Shown here piece by piece: positions 17,612 to 26,237 of a DNA stretch of 64,000 bases. The position numbers and the translations under genes are program-made. Location: the NCBI GenBank assembly GCA_963817075.1, contig CAWFMT010000003.1:1302001-1366000 (forward strand). The letters are read 5' to 3'. Source of the stretch: DASPKM01 sp963817075. GTDB taxonomy: Bacteria > Bacteroidota > Bacteroidia > Chitinophagales > Chitinophagaceae. Below the pieces are notes generated by a model. It ran no database searches, was not told where the DNA came from, and saw only the letters and a program-made list of their open reading frames with translations. Every line of letters starts with the position of its first letter. Within the stretch, counting starts at the first letter, position 1.

Positions 17612-18979
17612 CTATAATTGTTGGTTAGCTATCCGGTTCGCAAATGTAGTAACATCTATCCCATCATAATTGCCTGAACTCATCAAAAGAAGATTTGCCT
17701 GCTCGTAATTTTGTCCTGCCAGCCAATTCTCTAAATCCTTCTTGTCGTTAAATATCTTTAATCCACTCTTAGCAAAGCCCGACTCAACCTTTTCTTTTGA
17801 CAAATCTGGCATTCGTTTTAATTCCAGTGCATGTTTTGAATAAAATACGGCTGCTTCATCTGCCTGATCCATTACTCCAGAATATTCCTGCATAAACGCC
17901 TCATTCAAACTACTGAATGTATGCAATTCAATCACCGCTATTAATTTTCTTTCTGGAAACTGTTGCTTAACTGCCTCAATTGTTGCTTTCACTTTGGAAG
18001 GTGCATGTGCAAAATCCCGATAAATATTTGTCGTCTTATTACCGGCCAATAGTTCAAGCCTCTTTGAAGCACCAGTGAAATCAGAGATCGCTCTTAAAAA
18101 GGTCCTAGTTTCAATTCCAACTTCCCTTGAAGCAAGTAAAGCTGCATGAAGGTTCATTAGATTATGGTCACCAAATACTTTAAGCTCTGTTTCTTGTTTA
18201 TCAAATGTGATCAAGGTCTTACCTGAAACAATTCTGTGCTCAGGAATGCCATATGGAATTTTTCTTATTGATGCAGACGGAAACTCCTCAACAAGTTTTT
18301 TCAAGATGGGATCGGTGGAATTATAAATAACAACACCAGCAGGTTCTATTTTTTCCAGAAAAATTCTGAATTGATCAAGGTAGAATTCGAATGTTGGAAA
18401 TACATTGATATGATCCCATGCAATTCCAGTTATAATTGCAACATGAGGAAAGAGAAAATGAAATTTAGGCCGTCTTTCCAATACACTGGCCGGGTATTCA
18501 TCGCCTTCGCAAATTATTAGGGGAGCATTTGTTATTTGAACCGATTGTTCAAATCCTTCCAACCTGGCCCCAACCAGGTAATCAAATTCTTTTCCAGCTT
18601 TCCTCAGCACATGCATGATCATGGAGGTCGTTGTGGTCTTGCCATGACTACCCCCTACCACGATCCTCTTCTTTGACTTACTTTCCTGGAAAATATATTC
18701 AGGAAATGAATAAATGGGCAAATTCAGCTCTTTTGCCCTCAAAAGTTCAGGGTTATCCCCTTTTGCATGCATGCCCAGGATTATTGCGTCCAGATCAGGT
18801 CCAATTCTATCTGGAAACCAGCCTTCCTGCTCCGGAAGAATCCCCACTTTTTGAAGATTAGTCCTGGCAGGCTCAAAGATCTCATCATCACTTCCGGTGA
18901 TTTCGTAGCCTTTTTTCAACAATGCAATGGCCAATTGGTGCATCACACTTCCCCCTATTGCAATAAAATGGGCCTTCAT
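17612..18979 (-). CDS. mpl: UDP-N-acetylmuramate:tripeptide ligase (Mpl), murein recycling
   Basis: A 455-residue Mur ligase. The N-terminal Rossmann-like part starts HFIAIGGSVMHQLA. The ATP loop is GGSHGKTTTTSM, and the middle domain includes ITGIAWDHINVF and DFAHAPSKVKAT. The length and the HFIAIGG/MHQLA opening fit Mpl rather than MurC, which links UDP-MurNAc to alanine. Mpl joins recovered L-Ala-D-Glu-DAP tripeptide to UDP-MurNAc in the cytosol. It is 14 bases upstream of the exonuclease, on the same strand. Confidence 0.85.
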   Translation of the reverse strand: MKAHFIAIGGSVMHQLAIALLKKGYEITGSDDEIFEPARTNLQKVGILPEQEGWFPDRIGPDLDAIILGMHAKGDNPELLRAKELNLPIYSFPEYIFQESKSKKRIVVGGSHGKTTTTSMIMHVLRKAGKEFDYLVGARLEGFEQSVQITNAPLIICEGDEYPASVLERRPKFHFLFPHVAIITGIAWDHINVFPTFEFYLDQFRIFLEKIEPAGVVIYNSTDPILKKLVEEFPSASIRKIPYGIPEHRIVSGKTLITFDKQETELKVFGDHNLMNLHAALLASREVGIETRTFLRAISDFTGASKRLELLAGNKTTNIYRDFAHAPSKVKATIEAVKQQFPERKLIAVIELHTFSSLNEAFMQEYSGVMDQADEAAVFYSKHALELKRMPDLSKEKVESGFAKSGLKIFNDKKDLENWLAGQNYEQANLLLMSSGNYDGIDVTTFANRIANQQL

Positions 18980-19205
18980 GCAGTTTATTAATTTGCGCTA
19001 AAGTATTTAAGCCCAATGTCGTAACAAAAAGTTTTTCGATATTAAGGGCCAGTCGTTTGCAGGGCAGAAAATTTGTAGTTATTTTGGAGTCCGGTTTCAA
19101 AGAATGTTTAATCCCATTCGCATCCGTATACCTCTGAATCACCTGGTTATCGTTTCAAACCCTTTTAGTCAACCAGGTCATTTGATTCACATAAATACCA
19201 CAAAA

Positions 19206-19340
19206 ATGAAAAGAACACTTGTTATTTTGTCCATTGTGATTGCAACAGCCGTAGCATTTACTTCATGCGCTGCTGGGGGCCGTTCACAAAAAGGGGGATG
19301 CCACCTGAACCAGGGATACATTGGATACGGCAATCGTTAG
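19206..19340 (+). CDS. Small lipoprotein, 44 residues
   Basis: MKRTLVILSIVIATAVAFTS ends in a lipobox (FTSC), leaving a mature peptide of about 24 residues with Gly, one more Cys (KGGCHLNQGYIGYGN) and Tyr. Small lipoproteins of this style are common in Bacteroidota and have no known role. The start is the ATG at 19206; the frame opens earlier but without signal-peptide features. It is followed by a clear terminator at 19366, which supports it as its own transcript. Confidence 0.7.
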   Translation: MKRTLVILSIVIATAVAFTSCAAGGRSQKGGCHLNQGYIGYGNR

Positions 19341-19365
19341 GATGCCATTTCCATTTAAGATATTG

Positions 19366-19392
19366 AGGTTACCAAGTTTGGTAACCTTTTTG
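19366..19392 (+). terminator. Rho-independent terminator
   Basis: AGGTTACC and GGTAACCT pair around AAGTTT, followed by TTTTTG. It closes the small lipoprotein gene and lies 17 bases before ytxJ. Confidence 0.85.
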
Positions 19393-19408
19393 ATTTAATG
19401 ACTTAAAG

Positions 19409-19747
19409 ATGAATATGAAATGGAATGAACTGACAAACGAGGAACAACTTAAGGCCATTAAGGATCGGTCCAATGAAAAACCCCAGGTTATTTTTAAGCA
19501 TAGTACACGTTGCGGGATTAGTTCAGTTGCCAAAGGCAGACTTGAAAAATGGCAACCATCAGAACAGTTTGATTTTTATTACCTGGATCTGATAAGATAT
19601 AAACAGCTTTCAAATGAAGTTGCGGACGAATTTGACGTCTATCATGAATCCCCACAGGTGCTGGTCATAAAGAACGAGAAATGTGTTTATGATGAAAGCC
19701 ATCTCGGTATTTCCCTAAAGGAAATCCTGGAACAGGCTGAAGCCTGA
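19409..19747 (+). CDS. ytxJ: YtxJ-like bacillithiol-system redox protein
   Basis: A 112-residue thioredoxin-fold protein, cytosolic. The motif FKHSTRCGISS places one active cysteine where YtxJ proteins have it (monothiol, HSTxCxIS), and HESPQVLVI supplies the cis-proline loop. The family is proposed to reduce bacillithiol-mixed disulfides (bacilliredoxin). This implies the organism uses bacillithiol, as other Bacteroidota do. The start may be ATG 19409 or 19415; the second matches the usual MxWNEL opening better. The stop touches the stop of the convergent lipoprotein gene. Confidence 0.85.
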   Translation: MNMKWNELTNEEQLKAIKDRSNEKPQVIFKHSTRCGISSVAKGRLEKWQPSEQFDFYYLDLIRYKQLSNEVADEFDVYHESPQVLVIKNEKCVYDESHLGISLKEILEQAEA

Positions 19748-20614
19748 TCATTTTCTCTTATAAAAATTCAGCTTTACTGAAGGTATCATGTTCTTCTCGC
19801 TTAAGGTATAGAAGCCGCTATTGTCATTCCTGAAAGCAATTGCCTCTCCTTGAATTTCCACCTGGTACGGTATGGTTTCGTATGCCTTTTTTAGCATGTT
19901 TTCCACAGACAGAGAATTACCTCTATAATAATAGATGGATGAATATGTCTTGACCAGGATTTCGTTTTGATCTGTTGAAATGGCTGCACTCACTACTCCA
20001 TTGTACGGAAGCTCCATAACTAATTCCGCATTATTGACCGAGTTAACAGTTTGCGGATAGGAAAGCTTATACACCCTCGACTTCAAATCTCTCTTCGTGA
20101 TAATGAAAATATTCTTTGACTGATCTACCAATATCGCTTCCGCATCATGAGAACCATCTGGATACTTAAATAATATCTGGTCGAAATTGAGTACAGTATC
20201 CATTGACTTTGTTGGTTCCTCAAATCTGTAGATACTGTATTGGTCATAAGTCTGCGAATTATCACCTGTTTCTGCAATGTAGAGGTAACGTTTGGATGCT
20301 ATGGGACCACCTGCAATTGCCATATCCTCCCAGTCACGATTTGATGCTCCCTTTAGATATATTTTTTTCCCATGAGCTCCATTATGTTCCATTAAATGCA
20401 ATTGGGGTGGATTTCCACTGTCTTCATGAATCCACAGATATCCAGGAATAGAATAGCTGTCTGCAATTCCGGAAGCTTCATCAACAACACCAGGCAATAC
20501 AACGAATAAAGAAGGGGCATTCTCAAACGGAGGAAGACTAGCCGGATCGGCTTTTTTGCAACCTACAAGGAAGAAACTTGAGAACAGAATTTGAAATCGA
20601 AAGATTTTCTTCAT
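19748..20614 (-). CDS. Lipoprotein with beta-propeller-like repeats
   Basis: A 288-residue lipoprotein (lipobox FFLVGC, then KKADP). The body contains recurring strand patterns such as GYLWIHEDSGNPP, RYLYIAETGDNS and NIFIITKRD, typical of a beta-propeller reading NHL/SMP-30-like folds, with acidic DWEDMAI and GDNSQ turns that could bind metal. I cannot assign a function. It is convergent with ytxJ and directly abuts it, so the two genes have no room for separate terminators. Confidence 0.7.
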   Translation of the reverse strand: MKKIFRFQILFSSFFLVGCKKADPASLPPFENAPSLFVVLPGVVDEASGIADSYSIPGYLWIHEDSGNPPQLHLMEHNGAHGKKIYLKGASNRDWEDMAIAGGPIASKRYLYIAETGDNSQTYDQYSIYRFEEPTKSMDTVLNFDQILFKYPDGSHDAEAILVDQSKNIFIITKRDLKSRVYKLSYPQTVNSVNNAELVMELPYNGVVSAAISTDQNEILVKTYSSIYYYRGNSLSVENMLKKAYETIPYQVEIQGEAIAFRNDNSGFYTLSEKNMIPSVKLNFYKRK

Positions 20615-20687
20615 GCAACTAAGATCAGCAATTAACAGCTTAAAGTCGATGCGAGTTTCGAGTTATGCAATTCTACAATTCAGGAAT

Positions 20688-20765
20688 TTAACCGCCAAGA
20701 CGCATTGACGCTAAGTAACGCGATGATTCTTTCCGAAACCTTGCGTCTTTGTTTCATTGCGGTCA
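20688..20765. repeat. Family A palindromic element, full length
   Basis: Begins TTAACCGCCAAGACGCATTG; the right arm is CTTTGTTTCATTGCGGTCAA. Between the lipoprotein start (20614) and a small membrane gene; the spacer 20615-20881 otherwise holds only a family E arm and a CCTCG/CGAGG inverted repeat near 20837-20861. Confidence 0.8.
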
Positions 20766-20782
20766 AAATTTCTTTCTAACAT

Positions 20783-20811
20783 CGACACCTGACTTCCGCC
20801 CTCTGACTTTT
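20783..20811. repeat. Family E single arm
   Basis: CGACACCTGACTTCCGCCCT followed by CTGACTTTT resembles the right arm of the palindrome at 8619-8704. No matching left arm is present. Confidence 0.5.
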
Positions 20812-20881
20812 CTTCACGTCTTAAAATGACAATGCCATGCCTCGGTCCTGAAGCACAGAGCGAGGTAAGCGCTGCTCTGAA

Positions 20882-21010
20882 TTAATAGAAGTAAAGGATC
20901 CTGAAAACTGTTACTAGTAAAAGAGCACCTACAAGCCATACTAACATTTCTGGCTGAAGGACTTTTTTCAGGACATCGACTCTTTCCGGATTCTTGGGGT
21001 TTTTAGTCAT
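20882..21010 (-). CDS. Small single-helix membrane protein, 42 residues
   Basis: Starts at the ATG at 21010 (MTKNPKNPERVDVLKK), a charged cytoplasmic head followed by one strongly hydrophobic helix (MLVWLVGALLLVTVFRILYFY) to the end. Such short tail-anchored proteins are seen in Bacteroidota but I know no function. It is flanked on both sides by family A palindromes. The frame continues upstream to 21133 without a good start. Confidence 0.45.
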   Translation of the reverse strand: MTKNPKNPERVDVLKKVLQPEMLVWLVGALLLVTVFRILYFY

Positions 21011-21140
21011 AGAGACAACAAAAATAGAAAAAGCCTGAAATCCTGCAATAGGGAGACCGATCTGATAACAATTAAAAAACAATTGGTTAGGTGATTGCCT
21101 ACTCTTCAGCAGGCAATAACCGTTCTCATGCAATAAAGAA

Positions 21141-21220
21141 TTACACCGCCAGGGTGCCTTGACGCCAAGTTCCGCCAGGTATCCTTGCGATACTTTGCAT
21201 CCTTCCGTCTTAGCGGTAAA
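21141..21220. repeat. Family A palindromic element, full length
   Basis: Begins TTACACCGCCAGGGTGCCTT, ends CCGTCTTAGCGGTAAA. It is more diverged than the other copies but keeps the foldback shape. Confidence 0.75.
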
Positions 21221-21322
21221 ATTTCTTATGGCATACTAGTAACCACTTACCAGACCAAAATACCCTCGAAGCCGCATATTTATTAATGGTATTCTTTAGT
21301 TAGGCTTAGAGAAATCCAAACC

Positions 21323-22489
21323 ATGAAAATCGCGGAACAGATCATTGCGGGAATTATCCTCCTATTCATGCCTTTTTGGATGAAGGCACAATGTGCAGAT
21401 TCCTTAAGGACCCTTTCATATGACACAATAGTCACCGGATCCGGAAATTCATTTCACACCCTTACGTTTCCAAAATTTAACCCAACTCTGGGAACACTAC
21501 TTGAGGTCAGGATCAATCCAATCGTTACACTTAATTATCAATTTCACCTGGAAAATAAAGAGACCATTCCCATAAACAATTACAGGGTAAGAGTGGTTAG
21601 AGAAGATGAGGTTACAAGCAGTAGTTTGCTTCAACCAATCGTGAATAATTATCTTAAGACGTATGGACCTTATCAACTTAGCGCTGCCGATGGGAATGCT
21701 GGCTCAGGAACTGACTACCGGGCAGAGGGTCCAATGTACGTTATGGATCATGTTGAACTAAATCAGGTAGTAACGAATACTGCTGATTATCTTGGAACCG
21801 GTACAGTAGATTTTGACTATTTCGGAGCCACCTATTCAATTGTATTTGGCAGCGTGAATTATAATTATAATGGAACTGCACAGGATACTCTTCATTTCAG
21901 TCTCACATATGTTTATTGTTCTACTTTCTTACTTGCAGCAGATCTATCTTATTTCACAGCTAAGAAGTCAGCCGATAAAAAAATAAACATCTCCTGGACC
22001 AACCTCAGTGAACAATTGAACCGATATTATATTCTTGAAAAAAGTTCAGATGGAAAAAATTTCAGCCCGGTTCAGCGTTATACATCCTTCATTTCTACAG
22101 CGGCCGGAACAAAATACAATCATTCATATAGCATCATGGCAGGGGACAATCGCAAGATTGTATTTCGGGTAAAGCAGGTGGATAGTGATGGAAATATTAA
22201 ATATTCTCAGATAAGAATTGTAGATATAGATTCAAAAGATTCTGACGCTGGAATCCAGATCTATCCTAACCCGTCAAATGGAAAATTCAATATTTTATTG
22301 AATAAGAGCAAGAGGAGTGATTGGAAAATAGATGTGATGAATAGCTCCGGGCAAATTGTAAACACTCTATTCTTCAACAATTCAATTATTGCCAGACTTG
22401 ATCTTGGACTGCCGAAAGGTTTTTACTTCATTAAAGTTCAGGACCGAAAGAACAATGAAAATTTTGTTGAACAATTAGTGATCAGATAA
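21323..22489 (+). CDS. Secreted protein with type IX secretion sorting domain
   Basis: A 388-residue exported protein. The signal peptide ends near MKAQ. The middle holds a beta-rich domain of unknown kind, then a segment (SWTNLSEQLNRYYILEKSS) that reads like a fibronectin-III/sorting-associated module common in such proteins. The C-terminal 75 residues are a T9SS type A sorting domain (IQIYPNPSNGKFNI ... GFYFIKV), which directs passage through the outer membrane by the Por system and removal or anchoring at the surface. No enzyme motif is seen. It is convergent with ilvA, with one base between the stop codons. Confidence 0.85.
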   Translation: MKIAEQIIAGIILLFMPFWMKAQCADSLRTLSYDTIVTGSGNSFHTLTFPKFNPTLGTLLEVRINPIVTLNYQFHLENKETIPINNYRVRVVREDEVTSSSLLQPIVNNYLKTYGPYQLSAADGNAGSGTDYRAEGPMYVMDHVELNQVVTNTADYLGTGTVDFDYFGATYSIVFGSVNYNYNGTAQDTLHFSLTYVYCSTFLLAADLSYFTAKKSADKKINISWTNLSEQLNRYYILEKSSDGKNFSPVQRYTSFISTAAGTKYNHSYSIMAGDNRKIVFRVKQVDSDGNIKYSQIRIVDIDSKDSDAGIQIYPNPSNGKFNILLNKSKRSDWKIDVMNSSGQIVNTLFFNNSIIARLDLGLPKGFYFIKVQDRKNNENFVEQLVIR

Positions 22490-22490
22490 G

Positions 22491-23747
22491 TTAAACCACA
22501 TAGCCATATAGATTGTCGTTCTTATTCAACTCAGTATAACTGACATGGAATTTGTCCATATTCCGCACCAAAACTTCATAATCTTTCCGGCTCTTTAATT
22601 CAATCCCTACTAATGCAGGGCCAGTTTCCTTGTTGTGTTTCTGAATGTATTCAAACCTGGTAATATCATCATTGGGGCCAAGGACATGGTTGACAAATTC
22701 TTTCAGAGCACCCGGACGCTGTGCGAACCTTACAAGGAAATAATGTTTTAATCCTTCGAACTGCAGTGAGCGTTCTTTGATCTCCTGCATACGATCAATA
22801 TCATTATTGCTTCCACTTATTATGCAAACAACATTCTTACCTACCAGCTCAGTTGCATAATGGTCCAGAGCCGCGATGGAGAGAGCACCTGCAGGCTCGA
22901 CTACAATTGCATCCTCGTTATATAATTTTAGGATGGTGGAACAAACCTTACCCTCATTGGCGAGATGCATGTCGTCCAGTACTTCTTTGCAGATAGAGAA
23001 AGTGATATCCCCTACCCGCTTGACTGCTGCTCCATCTACAAACTGGTCAATATTTTCAAGAGTTACAGGTTTGCCGGCCTTTAGTGCTTCCACCATTGAA
23101 GGAGCACCTTCTGGTTCAACACCAATGATCTTTGTCTTTGGTGAATAAGTTTTGAAATATGAACCAACTCCTGCCGACAAACCTCCCCCACCAACTGGAA
23201 TAAATAGAAAATCAACTTCTGACTGATCCTCCAATATTTCTGCCCCAACTGTTCCCTGACCTTCAATGATGCGGTGATCATCGAATGGCGGGATAAATGT
23301 CATTCCCTTTTCTTCCGTGAATTTTTTAGCAGCAATCGCACAATCATCGTATGTATCTCCAACTAATTTTACTTCAATATTGGATTCACCAAACATCTTG
23401 GTCTGATTCACTTTTTGATTAGGTGTGATAATTGGCATGAACACCACCCCCTTAACATTTAGTTTTTTGCAGGAATAAGCAAATCCCTGGGCATGATTTC
23501 CGGCACTGGCACAAACTAATCCGCGCTGGAGCTGATCAGAAGGCAGACTGCTCATCATATTGTATGCGCCTCTCAGTTTGTATGACCTCACCACCTGGAG
23601 GTCTTCACGCTTCAGGAAAATATTACAATTATACTTCCTGGAAAGATTGTGGTTATAGGTAAGTGGTGTTCTATTAACCACCTTTCTCAATCTCATAACT
23701 GCCTTATGAAATTCCAGCGGACGTGTTTGAGTGGAGGTCTCCATCAT
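22491..23747 (-). CDS. ilvA: Threonine dehydratase (biosynthetic)
   Basis: A 418-residue PLP enzyme that deaminates threonine to 2-oxobutanoate, the first step to isoleucine. The PLP lysine is K57 in VRSYKLRGAYN, with SAGNHAQG (phosphate/cofactor loop) and VGGGGLSAG. The C-terminal 90 residues form one ACT-like regulatory domain (HYFLVRFAQRPGALKEF), so it is the shorter type with a single such domain. Last gene of the leu/ilv operon, 63 bases after ilvC. Confidence 0.93.
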   Translation of the reverse strand: MMETSTQTRPLEFHKAVMRLRKVVNRTPLTYNHNLSRKYNCNIFLKREDLQVVRSYKLRGAYNMMSSLPSDQLQRGLVCASAGNHAQGFAYSCKKLNVKGVVFMPIITPNQKVNQTKMFGESNIEVKLVGDTYDDCAIAAKKFTEEKGMTFIPPFDDHRIIEGQGTVGAEILEDQSEVDFLFIPVGGGGLSAGVGSYFKTYSPKTKIIGVEPEGAPSMVEALKAGKPVTLENIDQFVDGAAVKRVGDITFSICKEVLDDMHLANEGKVCSTILKLYNEDAIVVEPAGALSIAALDHYATELVGKNVVCIISGSNNDIDRMQEIKERSLQFEGLKHYFLVRFAQRPGALKEFVNHVLGPNDDITRFEYIQKHNKETGPALVGIELKSRKDYEVLVRNMDKFHVSYTELNKNDNLYGYVV

Positions 23748-23810
23748 ATTAGTTTGAATGGGATACTTAAATGCTATGAACTTTTCTGATCCTCACAGCG
23801 ATTTAAGATT

Positions 23811-24905
23811 CTATACTTTTTCTGTTACTTTCTTTTCTTTCAACACTTCTTCAGCCGGCTTCTGATTTTCCGGCCTTAGGCTCCTGACCGTTTTACCTGC
23901 CTGCCACAATTCACTTTCGCGAAGTTCTTTCAATTCTCCTTCAAGTTTTTCTCGATAGTCAGTTTTACTATTGCTCTCAATTGAACGGGCTGCTTCTTTA
24001 CCTGCTGCAACGCTTTCGTATAGTTCAGTGAAAACAGGCAAAGTTGCATCTCTAAATTTCTTCCACCAGTCCAGGGCTCCTCTTTGAGCAGTAGTTGAAC
24101 AATTGGCATACATCCAATCCATTCCATTTTCTGCAACAAGTGGCATGAGTGATTGTGTAAGCTCCTCAACAGTTTCATTAAAGGCTTCTGAAGGTGAGTG
24201 ACCTTTCTTACGAAGTACTTCAAACTGGGCTGCAAAAATTCCTTGAATAGCGCCCATCAAAGTTCCACGTTCTCCGGTGAGGTCAGAGTATACTTCTTTT
24301 TTGAAATCAGTTTCGAACAAATAACCGCTTCCAATGGCGATCCCTAATGCAACTACTCTTTCAAATGCACGACCGGTTGCGTCCTGGAAAATTGCATAGC
24401 TACTGTTCAATCCCCGACCCTGCAGAAACATTCTGCGAAGTGAGGTACCGGAGCCCTTTGGAGCAACCAGGAAAACATCTACATCAGCCGGAGGTTCAAT
24501 TCCTGTCTGACTTTTATAAGTAATACCAAATCCGTGTGAGAAATACAATGCCTTGCCTTTTGTCAAATGTTTCTTAACGGTAGGCCAAAGTTGAATTTGT
24601 GCCGCATCGCTAAGTAAATAGCAAATGATGGTGCCTCTCTGTAATGCTTCTTCAATATCGAAAAGAGATTCGCCCGGAACAAATCCATCACGAACTGCCT
24701 TCTCCCAACTTTTTGAATTTTTTCGCTGGCCAATGATCACATTGATACCATTTTCTTTTTGATTAAGCGCCTGACCCGGTCCCTGAACACCGTACCCGAT
24801 CACTGCAACCACTTCATCCTTCAAAACTTCCTGCGCCTTTGATAGTGGAAATTCTTCACGCGTTACTACGTTTTCTTCCACTCCGCCGAAATTTAATTTT
24901 GCCAT
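23811..24905 (-). CDS. ilvC: Ketol-acid reductoisomerase
   Basis: A 364-residue class I-like enzyme converting acetohydroxy acids to dihydroxy acids in valine and isoleucine synthesis. The Rossmann loop is GYGVQGPGQA, and the second NADPH contact is GQRKNSKSW, whose Arg/Lys/Ser pattern favours NADPH. Later motifs are DLTGERGTLMGA (metal-binding Asp/Glu) and CSTTAQRGALDWW. The charged tail rich in Glu and Lys is longer than usual. The gene lies between ilvN and ilvA in the operon. Confidence 0.93.
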   Translation of the reverse strand: MAKLNFGGVEENVVTREEFPLSKAQEVLKDEVVAVIGYGVQGPGQALNQKENGINVIIGQRKNSKSWEKAVRDGFVPGESLFDIEEALQRGTIICYLLSDAAQIQLWPTVKKHLTKGKALYFSHGFGITYKSQTGIEPPADVDVFLVAPKGSGTSLRRMFLQGRGLNSSYAIFQDATGRAFERVVALGIAIGSGYLFETDFKKEVYSDLTGERGTLMGAIQGIFAAQFEVLRKKGHSPSEAFNETVEELTQSLMPLVAENGMDWMYANCSTTAQRGALDWWKKFRDATLPVFTELYESVAAGKEAARSIESNSKTDYREKLEGELKELRESELWQAGKTVRSLRPENQKPAEEVLKEKKVTEKV

Positions 24906-24960
24906 GTTGTTTTATTTATTGTTTATTTCTTTAATGAACCTTACCATTTTTGGATCAAGA

Positions 24961-25551
24961 CTACATGGTAAAGACTTCTTCCTGTTTATTCAGAAATTCA
25001 TTTTCAATCAATTCTTCGCCGGGCTCTGTTTCTTCAAACTCTTTAAGTTTTTCATGGAAGCCTGTACTATCCTTTATGATCGCAACCCTTGCACTTCTCA
25101 CGAACTCAATCAAACCGTAGGGTTCTAAAACCTTTACAAGTCGATCAGTTTCCTCACGATGACCAGTCGTCTCAAAAATGGTATAGTCCTTCCGAATCAC
25201 TACCGCTCTTGCGCCATATTCGCGAAGCAGTCTTTCTACCTTTACTTTTTCAGCTATTTCATCTGTTGGCACTTTATATAATGCGAGTTCCTGCCAAACG
25301 ATCTCCTCACCTGTATTATAATATGCCTTCAGGACTTCCACCTGTTTTTCAATCTGCCTGCAAAGTTTGCGGACTACTTCTTCGGTTTCATTGATCACTA
25401 TAGTGAACCTATGAACTGAATCCACTTCTGAAGGAGAAGTATTCAAACTTTCTATATTGATCTTTCTTCTGGAGAAGATGATCGCAATGCGGTTTAGCAA
25501 ACCAATTTGGTTTTCTGTGTAGACCGTGATCGTATATTCTTGTTTGAGCAT
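24961..25551 (-). CDS. ilvN: Acetolactate synthase small (regulatory) subunit
   Basis: A 196-residue protein with an N-terminal ACT domain (YTITVYTENQIGLLNRIAII) that binds valine as feedback signal, followed by the C-terminal ALS-small domain (TIFETTGHREETDRLVKVL). It activates and regulates IlvB. In most genomes it directly follows ilvB; here 686 bases with a broken four-helix-bundle gene and a repeat separate them. Confidence 0.9.
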   Translation of the reverse strand: MLKQEYTITVYTENQIGLLNRIAIIFSRRKINIESLNTSPSEVDSVHRFTIVINETEEVVRKLCRQIEKQVEVLKAYYNTGEEIVWQELALYKVPTDEIAEKVKVERLLREYGARAVVIRKDYTIFETTGHREETDRLVKVLEPYGLIEFVRSARVAIIKDSTGFHEKLKEFEETEPGEELIENEFLNKQEEVFTM

Positions 25552-25565
25552 ATTCTATTTTTTTC

Positions 25566-25637
25566 TTAACCGCAAGGGCGCAAGGTTACGCGAGGACCTC
25601 TTTGCGAATCTTCGCGTCCTGGCGTCTTGGCGGTTAA
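25566..25637. repeat. Family A palindromic element, full length
   Basis: Begins TTAACCGCAAGGGCGCAAGG and ends GTCTTGGCGGTTAA; lies 15 bases before ilvN within the ilv operon. Confidence 0.85.
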
Positions 25638-25679
25638 TTATTTCAATACCATTGGGTAACTATTCATTTTAAACTAAAT

Positions 25680-25737
25680 TCCAAATCTCAAATCCCAAGA
25701 ACCAAAAAATATTAAAATATAAAATCTCAATAATCAC
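25680..25737. repeat. Family H flank (CCAAATCTCAAATCCCAAG)
   Basis: ATTCCAAATCTCAAATCCCA then AGAACCAAAAAA, immediately after the four-helix-bundle gene. It is an imperfect inverted copy of TTTGGATCTTGATTTTTG at 26211-26228 on the other side, so the broken gene sits between inverted arms. Similar arms, with no gene between them, occur at 57639-57745. Confidence 0.55.
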
Positions 25738-26093
25738 TTAGGAGGTTTTCCTGAGTATAGCGGAAAAGATTAATACTAACTCCCTGGCCTCCGTTCTCAA
25801 GTATTCTCGTTCTTGTTGCAATTCTTGTGATGCTGGCAGTGATAATCTTAACCAGTATCCAGCCTCCTTAGCTTCTCTTCTGCAAGTCTTAATTTTCATC
25901 TTAAAATCTTTAGATCCCAAACTCTCATTCGCTTCAATATAATTTGCTCCCGTTGAACCGCTCGATCTTATCAATTGTGATGAATATTCAAAATTTGCTA
26001 CATTCTTTGGAAGACTCAACAATAATTTCTTACACGTTCTGCAAAAAGAGTCGTCCGTTCCTCCAAATCAAATACTTTGTTGTTTTGTTCCAA
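25738..26093 (-). pseudogene. Four-helix-bundle protein (S23/IVP family), frameshifted
   Basis: The 94-codon frame ending at 25738 encodes LLSLPKNVANFEYSSQLIRS ... GANYIEANES, the core of the 23S-rRNA intervening-sequence-type four-helix-bundle family (PF05635). The missing N-terminus (VFDLEERTTLFAERVR) is present just upstream in another frame, from a TTG at 26093. Adding one base to the TTT run at 26026-26028 (minus-strand AAA) restores a 118-residue protein, the normal family length; the span of 356 bases is 3n-1. The function of the family is unknown. It interrupts ilvB-ilvN and is framed by inverted repeats, suggesting a small mobile unit. Confidence 0.8.
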
Positions 26094-26199
26094 TAGTTCA
26101 GTTTCCGATAAACTAATTTATAGAAGCCCTGAACTACATATTAATTGCTTGAAAACTTTCCCCAGTTTTGTGTTTTTTTCCTCGATTCACTCATTTGTT

Positions 26200-26237
26200 C
26201 TTATTCTTTGGATCTTGATTTTTGTTATTTGATGATT
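26200..26237. repeat. Family H flank, opposite arm
   Basis: TCTTTGGATCTTGATTTTTG then TTATTTGATGATTTTA, ending at the ilvB stop codon. Pairs with 25680-25737. Confidence 0.5.
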
